From Citrobacter amalonaticus Y19 (GTDB lineage Bacteria > Pseudomonadota > Gammaproteobacteria > Enterobacterales > Enterobacteriaceae), in assembly GCF_000981805.1 (NCBI RefSeq), contig NZ_CP011132.1, positions 3,100,001-3,164,000 of the forward strand: 64,000 bases of DNA, given 5' to 3'. The notes beneath the pieces were generated by a model. The model was not told where the DNA came from. It was given only the letters and a program-made list of their open reading frames with translations, and did no database searches. Shown in pieces: positions 1 to 8,463 of the stretch (within the stretch, counting starts at the first letter, position 1; the number at the start of each line of letters is the position of its first letter). The position numbers were made by a program, and so were the translations under genes.

Positions 1-1161
1 TGGAGCAACAGGGCGGCGGATCCACCACAGCCGATAACCAATCACTATCATCAGGCAAAGCCCAGCGCCAAAGCCGATCAGCAGCAGCTGGTTCGGTAAT
101 CCCAGCAGAATGCCCATATGAAAATCGACGCCCCAACGCGTCAGCTTCGCCATCAGCGGGAAGTCGGCAAACCGGGTGCGATCGGTCACCTGCCATGTTG
201 TCGGGTCGACAGCAACCGCATCAACCTGAGTGGGCCAACGGCGATCGATCTCCGTCACCGTCCAGCCGTGCTGCGCATCCTTCGGCGGGCGGATTTCCAG
301 TCGGAGTGCATTCAACCCTGCCTTTTGCGCGGTTTGTAATACGGGATCGAACAGACGAATATCCACGCGGGTTTCAGGCATCACCATGCCACCATGATGG
401 TCTGTATGTTCATCATGAAGCTGGCGAGGTCCGTGAAGTTGCGCGTTAAGTTGTGGCGTCAGCCAACTAAATGCCGCACGCATTTTATCCACGTTGCCGC
501 CTGCCCACTGCGACCAGGTCAGTCCGGTTGCCGAGAACAACAGCATTCCGGCTAACAACAACCATCCCAGCGTAACGTGCAGACGCCGGTGGTTTTGTAC
601 CGGGTTGTTCAGCCGGCGACGGGGGCGCGTAAACCACCAGAGCGCAATGCCGCCCAGCGCCGCCATCCACATCCAGGATGCCGCCAGTTCACTGTAAATG
701 CGCCCGGCCTCCCCCAACAGTAGCGAGCGGTGGGCATAATCAATCCACTGACGAAGTGGCAGAATGCCGCTGGTACCGTACACCGGCATATCGCCTTTGA
801 CGGCCAGGGTCACCGGATCGATAAAAATGGCCCGATGTTCGGAGGCCGCCAGGGCAGGGTCAGCAAACATGACGCGCGTTGTCTCGCCAGGTTCCAGTCC
901 GGGGCGAACGGCATGCAGGCGCAGGTGCCCACCGGTCACCTGCTGAGCGACAGCAACCTGTGCCGCCAGCGATTGCGGCTCCCCTTGCATCGTCCCGTTA
1001 AGTGCCTGAGCGTAAATGGCCTCTTCCAGTTGTGGCGTCGCCACATACAGCGTGCCGGTCAGCGCGGCAACAAAGATAAATGGCCCGACAAACAGGCCGA
1101 TATAGAAATGAAGGCGTCGCAGCAGGGTTACCCATGCCGCGCGCGGTGTGCAGGTTGTCAT
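1..1161 (-). CDS. PepSY-associated transmembrane protein (3' part beyond window)
   Basis: The reverse strand is open from an ATG at 1161 to the window edge (387 codons, no stop), so the C-terminus is missing. The start MTTCTPRAAWVTLLRRLHFY is followed by a membrane segment (FYIGLFVGPFIFVAALTGTL), a periplasmic stretch, a second segment near residues 195-210 (MWMAALGGIALWWF), a third near 235 and a fourth at the edge (LLLIGFGAGLCLMIVIGYRLWW). This is the layout of PepSY_TM proteins (PiuB-like), which sit in the inner membrane and are often linked to iron or siderophore handling. The His-rich DUF2946 protein lies just upstream on the same strand, so the two probably form one unit. The family call is good; the substrate cannot be read from the sequence. 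Confidence 0.8.
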   Translation of the reverse strand, partial: MTTCTPRAAWVTLLRRLHFYIGLFVGPFIFVAALTGTLYVATPQLEEAIYAQALNGTMQGEPQSLAAQVAVAQQVTGGHLRLHAVRPGLEPGETTRVMFADPALAASEHRAIFIDPVTLAVKGDMPVYGTSGILPLRQWIDYAHRSLLLGEAGRIYSELAASWMWMAALGGIALWWFTRPRRRLNNPVQNHRRLHVTLGWLLLAGMLLFSATGLTWSQWAGGNVDKMRAAFSWLTPQLNAQLHGPRQLHDEHTDHHGGMVMPETRVDIRLFDPVLQTAQKAGLNALRLEIRPPKDAQHGWTVTEIDRRWPTQVDAVAVDPTTWQVTDRTRFADFPLMAKLTRWGVDFHMGILLGLPNQLLLIGFGAGLCLMIVIGYRLWWIRRPVAP

Positions 1162-1218
1162 ACTTTTCCTCAGAAAAAGCAAAAGAGTGTCGTGACGCTT
1201 ATGCGCACAATCTTATTT

Positions 1219-1629
1219 TCAGCAACAGGAAAGTGAGGACCTGCGCGGCGGCGCGCGCGTATCAGGATACAGCCAGGGGAAGAAGTGCCAGTGATTAACG
1301 GTCGGACGAGTGGGTTTGCCTTGCACTCTGAGCAGAACGCCGCAGAGCAGAATCATCAGCGCCAGGATAAGCCCGGGAACGTGAGCCAGTAACACGCAGT
1401 AGCCACAGGCTTCGCCGTGATCGACAGGCATCGGGACTGGAGGAGAATCACCGTGATGCCCGTCGTGTTCAGCCATCGCACTCATCTCATGATGCATACC
1501 CGGCATCGCGCTCATCGGGTCTGTTTGCAGCGCCACGGAGATCAGCGGAGCAATAATAATCAGCAGGATCGCAAACAGTGCGAAACCTGCCGCACGCTGC
1601 TGAAAACCTGACTGACGAATTTTACCCAT
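1219..1629 (-). CDS. DUF2946-type His/Met-rich membrane protein
   Basis: This 136-residue protein starts at ATG 1629 behind AGGG; an in-frame GTG at 1644 would add five residues. It has a hydrophobic N-terminal segment (FALFAILLIIIAPLISVAL), then a loop rich in His and Met (PGMHHEMSAMAEHDGHHGD), a DHGEACGYC motif and a second membrane segment (PGLILALMILLCGVLL). DUF2946 proteins carry this His-loop plus CxxC pattern and are suspected to bind copper or another metal; none of that is proven here. It ends about 57 bp before the PepSY gene on the same strand, which suggests co-transcription and a shared role in metal uptake or homeostasis. The sequence just upstream (1660-1680) is AT-rich and weakly palindromic, but I do not call a Fur box. 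Confidence 0.7.
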   Translation of the reverse strand: MGKIRQSGFQQRAAGFALFAILLIIIAPLISVALQTDPMSAMPGMHHEMSAMAEHDGHHGDSPPVPMPVDHGEACGYCVLLAHVPGLILALMILLCGVLLRVQGKPTRPTVNHWHFFPWLYPDTRAPPRRSSLSCC

Positions 1630-1713
1630 AACACCCTGACTCACTCGCTGCGAACGAGGGTCATTGTAAATGATTTATGAACTGAAGGTTAATACCGTGA
1701 GTATTATGGAGAT

Positions 1714-1744
1714 AAAAAAAGGGCCAGCCAACTGGCCAGCCCCT
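1714..1744 (-). terminator. Rho-independent terminator after rplS
   Basis: On the reverse strand GGGCTGGCCA and TGGCTGGCCC can form a 10-bp stem with two G-T pairs and a 2-nt loop, followed by seven T. It closes the rpsP-rimM-trmD-rplS operon about 30 bp after the rplS stop. Confidence 0.85.
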
Positions 1745-1771
1745 CTAACAGGATGTCGCCTGAGCGATATC

Positions 1772-2119
1772 TTAGTTAAGACGCTCTTTGATACGAGCAG
1801 CCTTACCAGTACGCTCACGCAGGTAGTACAGTTTAGCTTTACGAACGGCACCACGACGTTTGACAGCAATGCTATCAACAACCGGAGAGTGAGTCTGGAA
1901 GACACGCTCAACGCCTTCGCCGTTGGAAATTTTACGAACAGTGAATGCAGAGTGCAGACCGCGGTTACGAATAGCGATAACCACGCCCTCGAATGCCTGC
2001 AGACGTTTTTTGGAACCTTCAACAACCCATACTTTCACTTCCACGGTATCACCCGGACGGAAGGAAGGTACGTCCTGCTTCATCTGCTCTTGTTCAATTT
2101 GCTTAATAATGTTGCTCAT
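1772..2119 (-). CDS. rplS: 50S ribosomal protein L19
   Basis: The 115-residue protein matches L19 over its whole length (MSNIIKQIEQEQMKQDVPSF ... RTGKAARIKERLN), the usual length for enterobacteria. L19 sits at the interface of the 30S and 50S subunits and helps form an intersubunit bridge. It is the last gene of the rpsP-rimM-trmD-rplS operon, 40 bp after trmD, and a strong terminator follows. In E. coli the ribosomal proteins of this operon are made in much larger amounts than the two modification/maturation proteins between them; that is known from E. coli and not visible here. Confidence 0.98.
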   Translation of the reverse strand: MSNIIKQIEQEQMKQDVPSFRPGDTVEVKVWVVEGSKKRLQAFEGVVIAIRNRGLHSAFTVRKISNGEGVERVFQTHSPVVDSIAVKRRGAVRKAKLYYLRERTGKAARIKERLN

Positions 2120-2159
2120 AATTTAATCTCTTATCCTGGGTAAACTGATAATCGGGGGC

Positions 2160-2927
2160 TTACGCCATCCCATCATGTTTATGTTGCTGTTGCGCGTGTT
2201 CCGTTTTGAACTCCGCCAGCAACCTTGCTTGCTCTTCAGTCAGAGCCAGGTTTTCCAGAAGTTCAGGTCTTCTAAGCCAGGTGCGGCCCAGCGACTGTTT
2301 CAAACGCCAGCGACGTATCTCAGCATGGTTTCCTGACAGTAATACTGCCGGGACGTCCATCTCTTCTAACACTTCAGGTCGGGTATAGTGCGGGCAGTCC
2401 AGCAATCCATCCACAAAGGAATCTTCCGTTGCCGATGCTTCATGACCCAGAACCCCCGGGATAAACCGGGAAACGGAGTCAATCAGTACCATTGCGGGTA
2501 ACTCTCCACCACTGAGAACGTAATCGCCGATTGACCATTCTTCGTCAATTTCGGTTTGGATCACGCGCTCATCTATGCCTTCGTAGCGACCACATACCAG
2601 AATCAGCTTTTGATTCGTGGCCAGTTCGCTGACGCCCGCTTGATCAAGCTTGCGTCCCTGAGGTGACAGATAAATCACCTTAGCGCCTTCACCCGCCGCG
2701 CTTTTTGCTGCATGAATGGCATCCCGTAAAGGTTGTACCATCATTAACATCCCCGGTCCGCCGCCGTAAGGACGTGAGTCCACGGTACGGTGCCGGTCAT
2801 GCGCGAAGTCACGAGGACTCCAGCTCTGGATGTTCAGCAGGCCATTTTTAACAGCCCGGCCAGTTACCCCGTAATCGGTAATTGCACGAAACATTTCTGG
2901 AAACAGGCTAACGATACCTATAAACAC
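2160..2927 (-). CDS. trmD: tRNA (guanine-N1)-methyltransferase TrmD
   Basis: This 255-residue SPOUT-fold enzyme methylates G37 of tRNAs that read CUN, CCN and CGG, using S-adenosylmethionine, which prevents +1 frameshifting. The N-terminus FIGIVSLFPEMFRAITDYGV, the GGGPGMLMM loop and the cofactor-knot motifs LVCGRYEGIDERV and SIGDYVLSGGELPA are all intact. The start codon is GTG, which fits the low expression expected of this gene. It lies 44 bp after rimM and 40 bp before rplS in the ribosomal operon. Residues after about 240 (EHAQQQHKHDGMA) form the usual variable tail. Confidence 0.98.
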   Translation of the reverse strand: MFIGIVSLFPEMFRAITDYGVTGRAVKNGLLNIQSWSPRDFAHDRHRTVDSRPYGGGPGMLMMVQPLRDAIHAAKSAAGEGAKVIYLSPQGRKLDQAGVSELATNQKLILVCGRYEGIDERVIQTEIDEEWSIGDYVLSGGELPAMVLIDSVSRFIPGVLGHEASATEDSFVDGLLDCPHYTRPEVLEEMDVPAVLLSGNHAEIRRWRLKQSLGRTWLRRPELLENLALTEEQARLLAEFKTEHAQQQHKHDGMA

Positions 2928-2971
2928 AAGCCAATCCCCATCACGCCGTCATTTACCGCTTATCCGGTGGT

Positions 2972-3520
2972 TTAAAAACCAGGATCCCAATCTACTTCGA
3001 TAGTCCGCGTAGTGAGATCGACTTTCTTGATAACCTGCCCATCGAGGAACGGCACGAGGCGTTCCTTGATACCAAACGCATCTTTCAGGTTTGCCTTAAT
3101 GACGATGACGTCATTCGATCCGGTTTCCATCATGTCGACGACTTTCCCGAGATCGTAGCCTTCTGTGGTCACTACCTGGCAGCCCATCAGGTCTTTCCAG
3201 TAGTAGTCACCCTCTTCCAGTTTTGGCAGTTGCGTCGAATCGACGACAATTTCGCAATTGGTCAGTAAATTCGCTGCATCCCGATCTTCAATGCCTTTCA
3301 GCTTGATGATCAGATCCTGATTGTGGTGCTTCCAGCTTTCCAGCTGTACTTGCTGCCACTGACCCGCCTTCTGGATAAACCAGGGCTGATAGTCAAAAAT
3401 GCTTTCGGCGTCTTCAGTGGAAGAAAACACTCTGAGCCAACCACGAATACCGTAAGACGATCCCATTTTCCCTAAGACAATCGGGTCCACGGGTGCTTGC
3501 GCAGTGAGTTGCTTGCTCAT
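2972..3520 (-). CDS. rimM: Ribosome maturation factor RimM
   Basis: The 182-residue product begins MSKQLTAQAPVDPIVLGKMG and ends EVDWDPGF, as in E. coli RimM. It binds ribosomal protein S19 in the pre-30S particle and helps 16S rRNA processing of the 3' head domain. The N-terminal RimM barrel covers about residues 12-95 and the C-terminal PRC-barrel about 100-180. In-frame ATG (3523) and GTG (3529) codons lie just upstream; I use the MSKQ start because it gives the family length. It follows rpsP by 18 bp and precedes trmD by 44 bp. Confidence 0.97.
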   Translation of the reverse strand: MSKQLTAQAPVDPIVLGKMGSSYGIRGWLRVFSSTEDAESIFDYQPWFIQKAGQWQQVQLESWKHHNQDLIIKLKGIEDRDAANLLTNCEIVVDSTQLPKLEEGDYYWKDLMGCQVVTTEGYDLGKVVDMMETGSNDVIVIKANLKDAFGIKERLVPFLDGQVIKKVDLTTRTIEVDWDPGF

Positions 3521-3538
3521 CATGACCACCGTGACAGA

Positions 3539-3787
3539 TTAAGCTGCTTTGTTTACTTCTTTGATCAGCGTAGCAACGCGATCAGAAATGGTCGCGCCCT
3601 GGCCAACCCAGTGAGCGATGCGATCCAGATCCAGGCGAGTGCCTTCTTCTTTTTCGCTAGCGATTGGGTTAAAGAAGCCAACGCGCTCAATGAAGCGACC
3701 GTTACGTGCATTACGGCTGTCAGTAACAACAACCTGGTAGAACGGACGCTTTTTAGCGCCGTGACGAGCTAAACGAATAGTTACCAT
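3539..3787 (-). CDS. rpsP: 30S ribosomal protein S16
   Basis: The 82-residue protein MVTIRLARHGAKKRPFYQVV... is full-length S16, an early-binding 30S protein needed for assembly of the 5' domain of 16S rRNA. It is the first gene of the rpsP-rimM-trmD-rplS operon. The leader on the same strand contains a strong GC hairpin (3811-3845). The start ATG has a plausible Shine-Dalgarno (AGAGGATGTT) in front. Confidence 0.98.
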   Translation of the reverse strand: MVTIRLARHGAKKRPFYQVVVTDSRNARNGRFIERVGFFNPIASEKEEGTRLDLDRIAHWVGQGATISDRVATLIKEVNKAA

Positions 3788-3810
3788 AACATCCTCTTGT
3801 GTGAATAAAA

Positions 3811-3845
3811 CAACCGGGCCCCATCGAGGAACGGAGCCCGGGTGT
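3811..3845 (-). promoter_or_regulatory. GC-rich hairpin in rpsP leader
   Basis: Read on the reverse strand, CACCCGGGCTCCG and GGGGCCCGGTTG can pair around a short loop and are followed by TTGTTTTATTC, 25 bp before the rpsP start. It looks like an attenuator-type stem in the operon leader. A regulatory role is inference. Confidence 0.5.
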
Positions 3846-3897
3846 CATATTAAAAGCCCGAAAATTTTACTGATTTCTGGGGAAATTGCAATCAGCA

Positions 3898-4020
3898 GTT
3901 GAAAACTCTGTCGCAGAAGGCCGTCGGCGGTGCAGCCAGTTCGGTGCCGGCGTGCGCGCAGCCACCGGAGCGTACACGCAGTACGTGAGGATGGCGAGCA
4001 CACCCCGACGCCGAAATGGC
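3898..4020. repeat. GC-rich intergenic repeat-like element, class uncertain
   Basis: Between ffh and rpsP lies about 120 bp of GC-rich sequence with a small perfect stem CGTAC-ACGCA-GTACG in the middle and partial dyads around it. It differs from REP. The arrangement recalls BoxC or ERIC-type intergenic elements, but I cannot assign it. Confidence 0.3.
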
Positions 4021-4042
4021 AAATAAGCCAGGCCTGTAAAGA

Positions 4043-5404
4043 TTAGCGGCCGGGGAATCCTGGGGGCATCATCCCCTTCATACTTCTCATCATCTTCGCC
4101 ATCCCGCCCTTCTTCATCTTCTTCATCATGCGCTGCATGTCGTCGAACTGTTTCAGAAGGCGGTTAACGTCCTGCACCTGCATACCGCAGCCCTGCGCGA
4201 TACGGCGTTTACGGGACCCTTTGATGATTTCCGGCTTCGCGCGCTCTTTCAGCGTCATCGAGTTGATGATCGCCTCCATGCGCACCAGCACTTTGTCATC
4301 CATTTGCGACTTCACGTTGTCCGGGATCTGCCCCATGCCCGGCAGCTTGCCCATCAGGCTCGCCATGCCGCCCATGTTTTTCATCTGCCGCAACTGTTCC
4401 AGGAAGTCGGTCAGGTCGAAACCATCGCCCTTTTTCAGTTTAGTCGCCAGCTTCTCAGCCTGCGCGCGGTCAACTTTACTTTCGATATCTTCGATCAGCG
4501 ACAGCACGTCGCCCATGCCGAGAATACGTGACGCGATACGGTCCGGATGGAACGGCTCCAGCGCCTCGTTTTTCTCGCCAACACCGAGGAATTTGATCGG
4601 CTTGCCTGTGATGTGACGAATAGAGAGCGCGGCACCGCCACGGGCGTCACCGTCGACTTTGGTCAGTACCACGCCGGTCAGCGGCAGCGCTTCGTTGAAC
4701 GCCTTCGCGGTATTCGCCGCATCCTGACCGGTCATCGCATCGACGACAAACAGGGTTTCTACCGGATTGATAGAGGCATGAACCTGTTTGATTTCGTCCA
4801 TCATCGCTTCGTCAACGTGCAGACGACCGGCGGTATCCACCAGCAGCACGTCGTAGAACTTGAGTTTGGCTTCTTTCAACGCCGCGTTAACGATATCGAC
4901 CGGCTTCTGACCGACATCCGACGGGAAGAAATCAACGCCAACCTGCTCAGCCAGCGTCTCCAGCTGTTTGATCGCCGCCGGGCGATAGACGTCGGCAGAG
5001 ACCACCAGCACTTTCTTCTTGTGCTTTTCGCGCAGGAATTTACCTAGCTTACCGACGCTGGTCGTTTTACCGGCACCCTGCAGGCCCGCCATCAGCACCA
5101 CGGCCGGTGGCTGCGCAGCCAGATTCAGACTCTGGTTCTCTTCGCCCATCGCCGCCACGAGTTCGTTACGGACAATCTTGACGAACTCCTGTCCTGGCGT
5201 CAGGCTTTTGTTAACTTCATGTCCAACCGCTTTCTCTTTTACGCGATTGATAAACTCTCGCACTACCGGCAGCGCAACGTCAGCCTCCAGCAGCGCCATG
5301 CGCACTTCGCGCAGCGTCTCTTTAACGTTGTCTTCAGTAAGGCGTCCACGGCCACTGATGTTGCGCAATGTGCGCGACAAACGATCGGTTAAATTATCAA
5401 ACAT
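4043..5404 (-). CDS. ffh: Signal recognition particle protein Ffh
   Basis: The 453-residue SRP GTPase binds 4.5S RNA and signal sequences of nascent inner-membrane proteins and docks with FtsY. It has the N domain (1-85), the G domain with P-loop GLQGAGKTTSVGKL (about residue 107), DTAGRLHVDE (about 190) and TKVDGDARGG (about 248), and a Met-rich M domain from about 300, ending KMMRSMKGMMPPGFPGR. Length and sequence match E. coli Ffh. It is transcribed toward rpsP, separated by the 250-bp region with the rpsP leader, and diverges from ypjD. Confidence 0.98.
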   Translation of the reverse strand: MFDNLTDRLSRTLRNISGRGRLTEDNVKETLREVRMALLEADVALPVVREFINRVKEKAVGHEVNKSLTPGQEFVKIVRNELVAAMGEENQSLNLAAQPPAVVLMAGLQGAGKTTSVGKLGKFLREKHKKKVLVVSADVYRPAAIKQLETLAEQVGVDFFPSDVGQKPVDIVNAALKEAKLKFYDVLLVDTAGRLHVDEAMMDEIKQVHASINPVETLFVVDAMTGQDAANTAKAFNEALPLTGVVLTKVDGDARGGAALSIRHITGKPIKFLGVGEKNEALEPFHPDRIASRILGMGDVLSLIEDIESKVDRAQAEKLATKLKKGDGFDLTDFLEQLRQMKNMGGMASLMGKLPGMGQIPDNVKSQMDDKVLVRMEAIINSMTLKERAKPEIIKGSRKRRIAQGCGMQVQDVNRLLKQFDDMQRMMKKMKKGGMAKMMRSMKGMMPPGFPGR

Positions 5405-5569
5405 TGTCTCTCGCCTGGGGTGGAAACGGTTGGTCGCTCACGCGACGCATGAACATTAATTTGCCGCAGTATAACATGAAGCCGTCTTTGTTGTTATGCA
5501 ACGGTTGGAGCCGCGGTCACGTAACGCTATACTGCTTCTCTTTCTCACTGGCCAACTGTCGACACCATT

Positions 5570-6361
5570 ATGCCCGTTTCTGCTCTGCTCGCCCTTGTCG
5601 CCTACTCCGTCAGCCTCGCGCTGATCGTCCCCGCTCTGCTGCAAAAAAACAGCGGCTGGCGGCGTATGGCCATTCTTTCTGCGGTGGTCGCGCTGGTGTG
5701 TCACGCCATCGCGCTTGAAGCCCGCATTCTGCCGGGTGGCGACAGCGGACAAAACCTGAGCCTGCTGAACGTCGGCTCGCTGGTTAGCCTGATGATCTGT
5801 ACGGTGATGACGATTGTCGCCTCGCGCAACCGTGGCTGGCTGTTGCTGCCGGTGGTGTATGCCTTCGCGCTGATCAATCTGGCCTTCGCGACCTTCATGC
5901 CGAACGAATTCATTACCCATCTCGAAGCCACGCCGGGGATGATGATCCACATCGGGCTGTCGCTGTTCTCCTACGCGACGCTCATTATCGCCGCGCTGTA
6001 TGCGCTGCAACTGGCCTGGATCGATTATCAGCTTAAAAACAAAAAGCTGGCGTTTAATAATGAAATGCCGCCGCTGATGAGCATCGAGCGCAAGATGTTC
6101 CACATTACGCAGATTGGCGTGGTCCTGTTGACGCTTACCCTGTGTACCGGTCTGTTTTACATGCACAATCTGTTCAGCATGGAAAATATCGACAAAGCGG
6201 TGCTCTCTATCATCGCATGGTTTGTCTATATTGTTCTGTTGTGGGGGCATTACCATGAAGGCTGGCGCGGTCGTCGTGTCGTGTGGTTTAACGTCGCGGG
6301 CGCTGGGATCCTGACGTTGGCCTATTTCGGTAGCCGGATATTGCAGCAGTTTGTCAGCTAA
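5570..6361 (+). CDS. ypjD: Inner-membrane protein YpjD, CcsA/cytochrome c assembly family
   Basis: The 263-residue protein has about eight hydrophobic segments (for example LLALVAYSVSLALIVPALL and IGLSLFSYATLIIAALYALQ) and belongs to the family of CcsA/ResC-like cytochrome c assembly proteins, which bind haem through conserved histidines. Histidines in suitable membrane contexts are visible in MIHIGLSLFSY and WGHYHEGWRG. Its exact role in enterobacteria is not established. It is followed 19 bp later by corB, so the two are probably co-transcribed, as in E. coli, and it diverges from ffh. Confidence 0.9.
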   Translation: MPVSALLALVAYSVSLALIVPALLQKNSGWRRMAILSAVVALVCHAIALEARILPGGDSGQNLSLLNVGSLVSLMICTVMTIVASRNRGWLLLPVVYAFALINLAFATFMPNEFITHLEATPGMMIHIGLSLFSYATLIIAALYALQLAWIDYQLKNKKLAFNNEMPPLMSIERKMFHITQIGVVLLTLTLCTGLFYMHNLFSMENIDKAVLSIIAWFVYIVLLWGHYHEGWRGRRVVWFNVAGAGILTLAYFGSRILQQFVS

Positions 6362-6380
6362 GCCTTAAAGGAGGCGCCCC

Positions 6381-7667
6381 CTGGAACACATCTCCACCAC
6401 CACGCTGATCGTCACACTGATCGTCATGGTGGTCATCTCTGCCTATTTTTCCGGTTCCGAAACCGGGATGATGACCCTGAATCGCTACCGCTTACGCCAC
6501 CTGGCTAAACAGGGAAATCGTCCGGCAAAGCGCGTTGAAAAGCTGCTGCGTAAACCCGATCGCCTGATAAGCCTGGTGCTGATTGGCAATAACCTGGTCA
6601 ATATCCTCGCCTCGGCGCTCGGTACCATTGTCGGTATGCGACTGTACGGCGATGCCGGTGTCGCCATCGCCACCGGCGTGTTGACCTTCGTCGTGCTGGT
6701 GTTTGCCGAGGTCCTGCCGAAAACCATTGCTGCGCTGTATCCGGAAAAGGTGGCCTACCCCAGCAGCTTCCTGCTGGTTCCTTTGCAGATTCTGATGATG
6801 CCGCTGGTCTGGCTGCTCAACACTATCACCCGATTGCTGATGCGCATGATGGGCATTAAAACCGATATCGTGATCAGTGGTTCGCTGAGTAAGGATGAGC
6901 TGCGCACCATCGTGAATGAATCCCGCACGCAAATCTCCCGGCGCAACCAGGACATGCTGCTGTCGGTGCTCGATCTGGAAAAGGTCAGCGTTGATGACAT
7001 CATGGTGCCGCGCAGTGAAATCATCGGTATTGATATTAATGACGACTGGAAGTCTATCGTGCGTCAGTTGTCGCACTCGCCGCACGGGCGCATTGTGTTG
7101 TACCGCGATTCGCTGGATGACGCCATCAGCATGCTGCGCGTTCGCGAAGCCTGGCGGTTGATGTCGGAAAAGAAAGAGTTCACCAAAGAGACCATGCTGC
7201 GCGCCGCCGATGAGATTTACTTCATCCCGGAGGGTACGCCGCTCAGCACGCAGCTCATCAAATTTCAGCGCAATAAAAAGAAAGTCGGTCTGGTGGTCAA
7301 TGAATATGGCGATATTCAGGGGCTGGTCACGGTGGAAGATATTCTCGAAGAGATTGTCGGCGACTTCACCACCTCGATGTCACCTACGCTTGCTGAGGAA
7401 GTGACGCCGCAAAATGACGGGTCGGTGATCATCGACGGCAGCGCCAACGTGCGGGAAATTAATAAAGCGTTTAACTGGCATCTGCCGGAAGACGACGCGC
7501 GGACGGTAAATGGCGTGATTCTTGAGGCGCTGGAAGAGATCCCGATTGCGGGCACTCGCGTGCGCATCGGTCAATACGATATCGATATTCTCGACGTTCA
7601 GGAGAATATGATTAAGCAGGTCAAAGTGTTGCCCGTTAAACCGCTGCGGGAAAGCGTCGCAGAGTAA
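6381..7667 (+). CDS. corB: CNNM/CBS-domain membrane protein CorB (YfjD), CTG start
   Basis: The E. coli homologue starts MEHISTTTL. Here the codon at that place is CTG (6381), preceded at good spacing by AAAGGAGG (6368-6374), and the frame LEHISTTTLIVTLIVMVVIS runs into the first membrane segment, giving 428 residues. Starting at the first ATG (6426) would cut the first transmembrane helix and has no good ribosome site. The protein has a DUF21/CNNM membrane domain (about 1-190), a pair of CBS domains (about 205-335) and a CorC_HlyC domain (about 350-425). Family members are linked to Mg2+/Co2+ efflux or resistance. It lies 19 bp after ypjD. Confidence 0.93.
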   Translation: MEHISTTTLIVTLIVMVVISAYFSGSETGMMTLNRYRLRHLAKQGNRPAKRVEKLLRKPDRLISLVLIGNNLVNILASALGTIVGMRLYGDAGVAIATGVLTFVVLVFAEVLPKTIAALYPEKVAYPSSFLLVPLQILMMPLVWLLNTITRLLMRMMGIKTDIVISGSLSKDELRTIVNESRTQISRRNQDMLLSVLDLEKVSVDDIMVPRSEIIGIDINDDWKSIVRQLSHSPHGRIVLYRDSLDDAISMLRVREAWRLMSEKKEFTKETMLRAADEIYFIPEGTPLSTQLIKFQRNKKKVGLVVNEYGDIQGLVTVEDILEEIVGDFTTSMSPTLAEEVTPQNDGSVIIDGSANVREINKAFNWHLPEDDARTVNGVILEALEEIPIAGTRVRIGQYDIDILDVQENMIKQVKVLPVKPLRESVAE

Positions 7668-7672
7668 CAGCA

Positions 7673-7700
7673 ACGGCCCGCGGATATTCCAACGGGCCGT
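7673..7700 (+). terminator. Hairpin after corB
   Basis: ACGGCCCG and CGGGCCGT form a perfect 8-bp stem a few bases after the corB stop. No clear T-run follows, so it may stabilise mRNA 3' ends or act with the adjoining REP. Confidence 0.5.
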
Positions 7701-7730
7701 AGGCCGGATAAGCGTCAGCGCCATCCGGCA
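7699..7730. repeat. REP element between corB and grpE
   Basis: A single REP palindrome (GTAGGCCGGATAAGCG ... CGCCATCCGGC) fills the space between the convergent corB and grpE genes. It has the typical enterobacterial REP stem. Confidence 0.9.
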
Positions 7731-7748
7731 ATACAAATAGCCGAAATA

Positions 7749-8342
7749 TTACCCTTTCGCTTTCGCGACGGTGACCATCGCCGCGCGGATCGTACGGCCG
7801 TTCAGCGTATAGCCCTTCTGCATGATACCCAGCACATTGCCCGGCGCGATGTCTTCAGACTCGACCATCGCAATCGCCTGATGCACATTCGGATCCAGCG
7901 CGACATTCGTCTCAGCGATCACTTCAACGCCAAATTTGCGCACCACATCCAGCATCGATTTCAGGGTCAGTTCGACCCCTTCCATCATCGGCTTCAAATC
8001 CGGATTGGCTTTGTCCGCCACTTCCAGCGCACGATCCAGGCTATCAATCACCGGCAGCAGTTCATTGACGAATTTCTCCAGCGCGAACTTGTGTGCCTTC
8101 TCAATGTCCAGCTCGGTACGGCGACGCAGGTTTTCCATTTCCGCTTTTATGCGCAGCACCGCATCACGTTCACGATTTTGAGCTTCAGTAAGCTGCGCTT
8201 CCAGATTCGCAATTTTTTCATCGCGCGGATCCACCTGCTCAGCAGAAGCGTCTGATTCAACCGCCTCAACTTCTTCGTGCTGATCCATGATAATTTCTTC
8301 CGGGGCTTGCCCCTCAGGCGTTTTCTGTTCTTTACTACTCAT
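7749..8342 (-). CDS. grpE: Nucleotide exchange factor GrpE
   Basis: The 197-residue GrpE homologue releases ADP from DnaK and acts as a thermosensor of the Hsp70 cycle. After an acidic, disordered N-terminus comes a long coiled coil (about 40-90) and then the family signature (FALEKFVNELLPVIDSLDRAL; GVLEV-type region near FGVEVIAETNVALDPNVHQA) and the small beta domain ending AAMVTVAKAKG. It is divergent from nadK, with 121 bp between them that must hold its heat-shock promoter; I do not assign exact sigma-32 boxes. Confidence 0.97.
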   Translation of the reverse strand: MSSKEQKTPEGQAPEEIIMDQHEEVEAVESDASAEQVDPRDEKIANLEAQLTEAQNRERDAVLRIKAEMENLRRRTELDIEKAHKFALEKFVNELLPVIDSLDRALEVADKANPDLKPMMEGVELTLKSMLDVVRKFGVEVIAETNVALDPNVHQAIAMVESEDIAPGNVLGIMQKGYTLNGRTIRAAMVTVAKAKG

Positions 8343-8463
8343 GAATTTCTCCGCGTTTTTTTCGCATTCATCTCGCTAACTTCGCTTATTATGGGGATCA
8401 GATTCAGGGTTTCAAGGGAAGCACTCACATTGTCATCAATCTTCATCACAAGGACCTCGAAAA

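Noticed and set aside
1660..1680. Possible Fur box upstream of the DUF2946 gene
   Set aside because: Only part of the 19-bp consensus is matched; too weak to call.
5456..6256. 266-codon reverse frame opposite ypjD
   Set aside because: His/Gln/Arg-rich shadow of a conserved membrane protein; no ribosome site or family.
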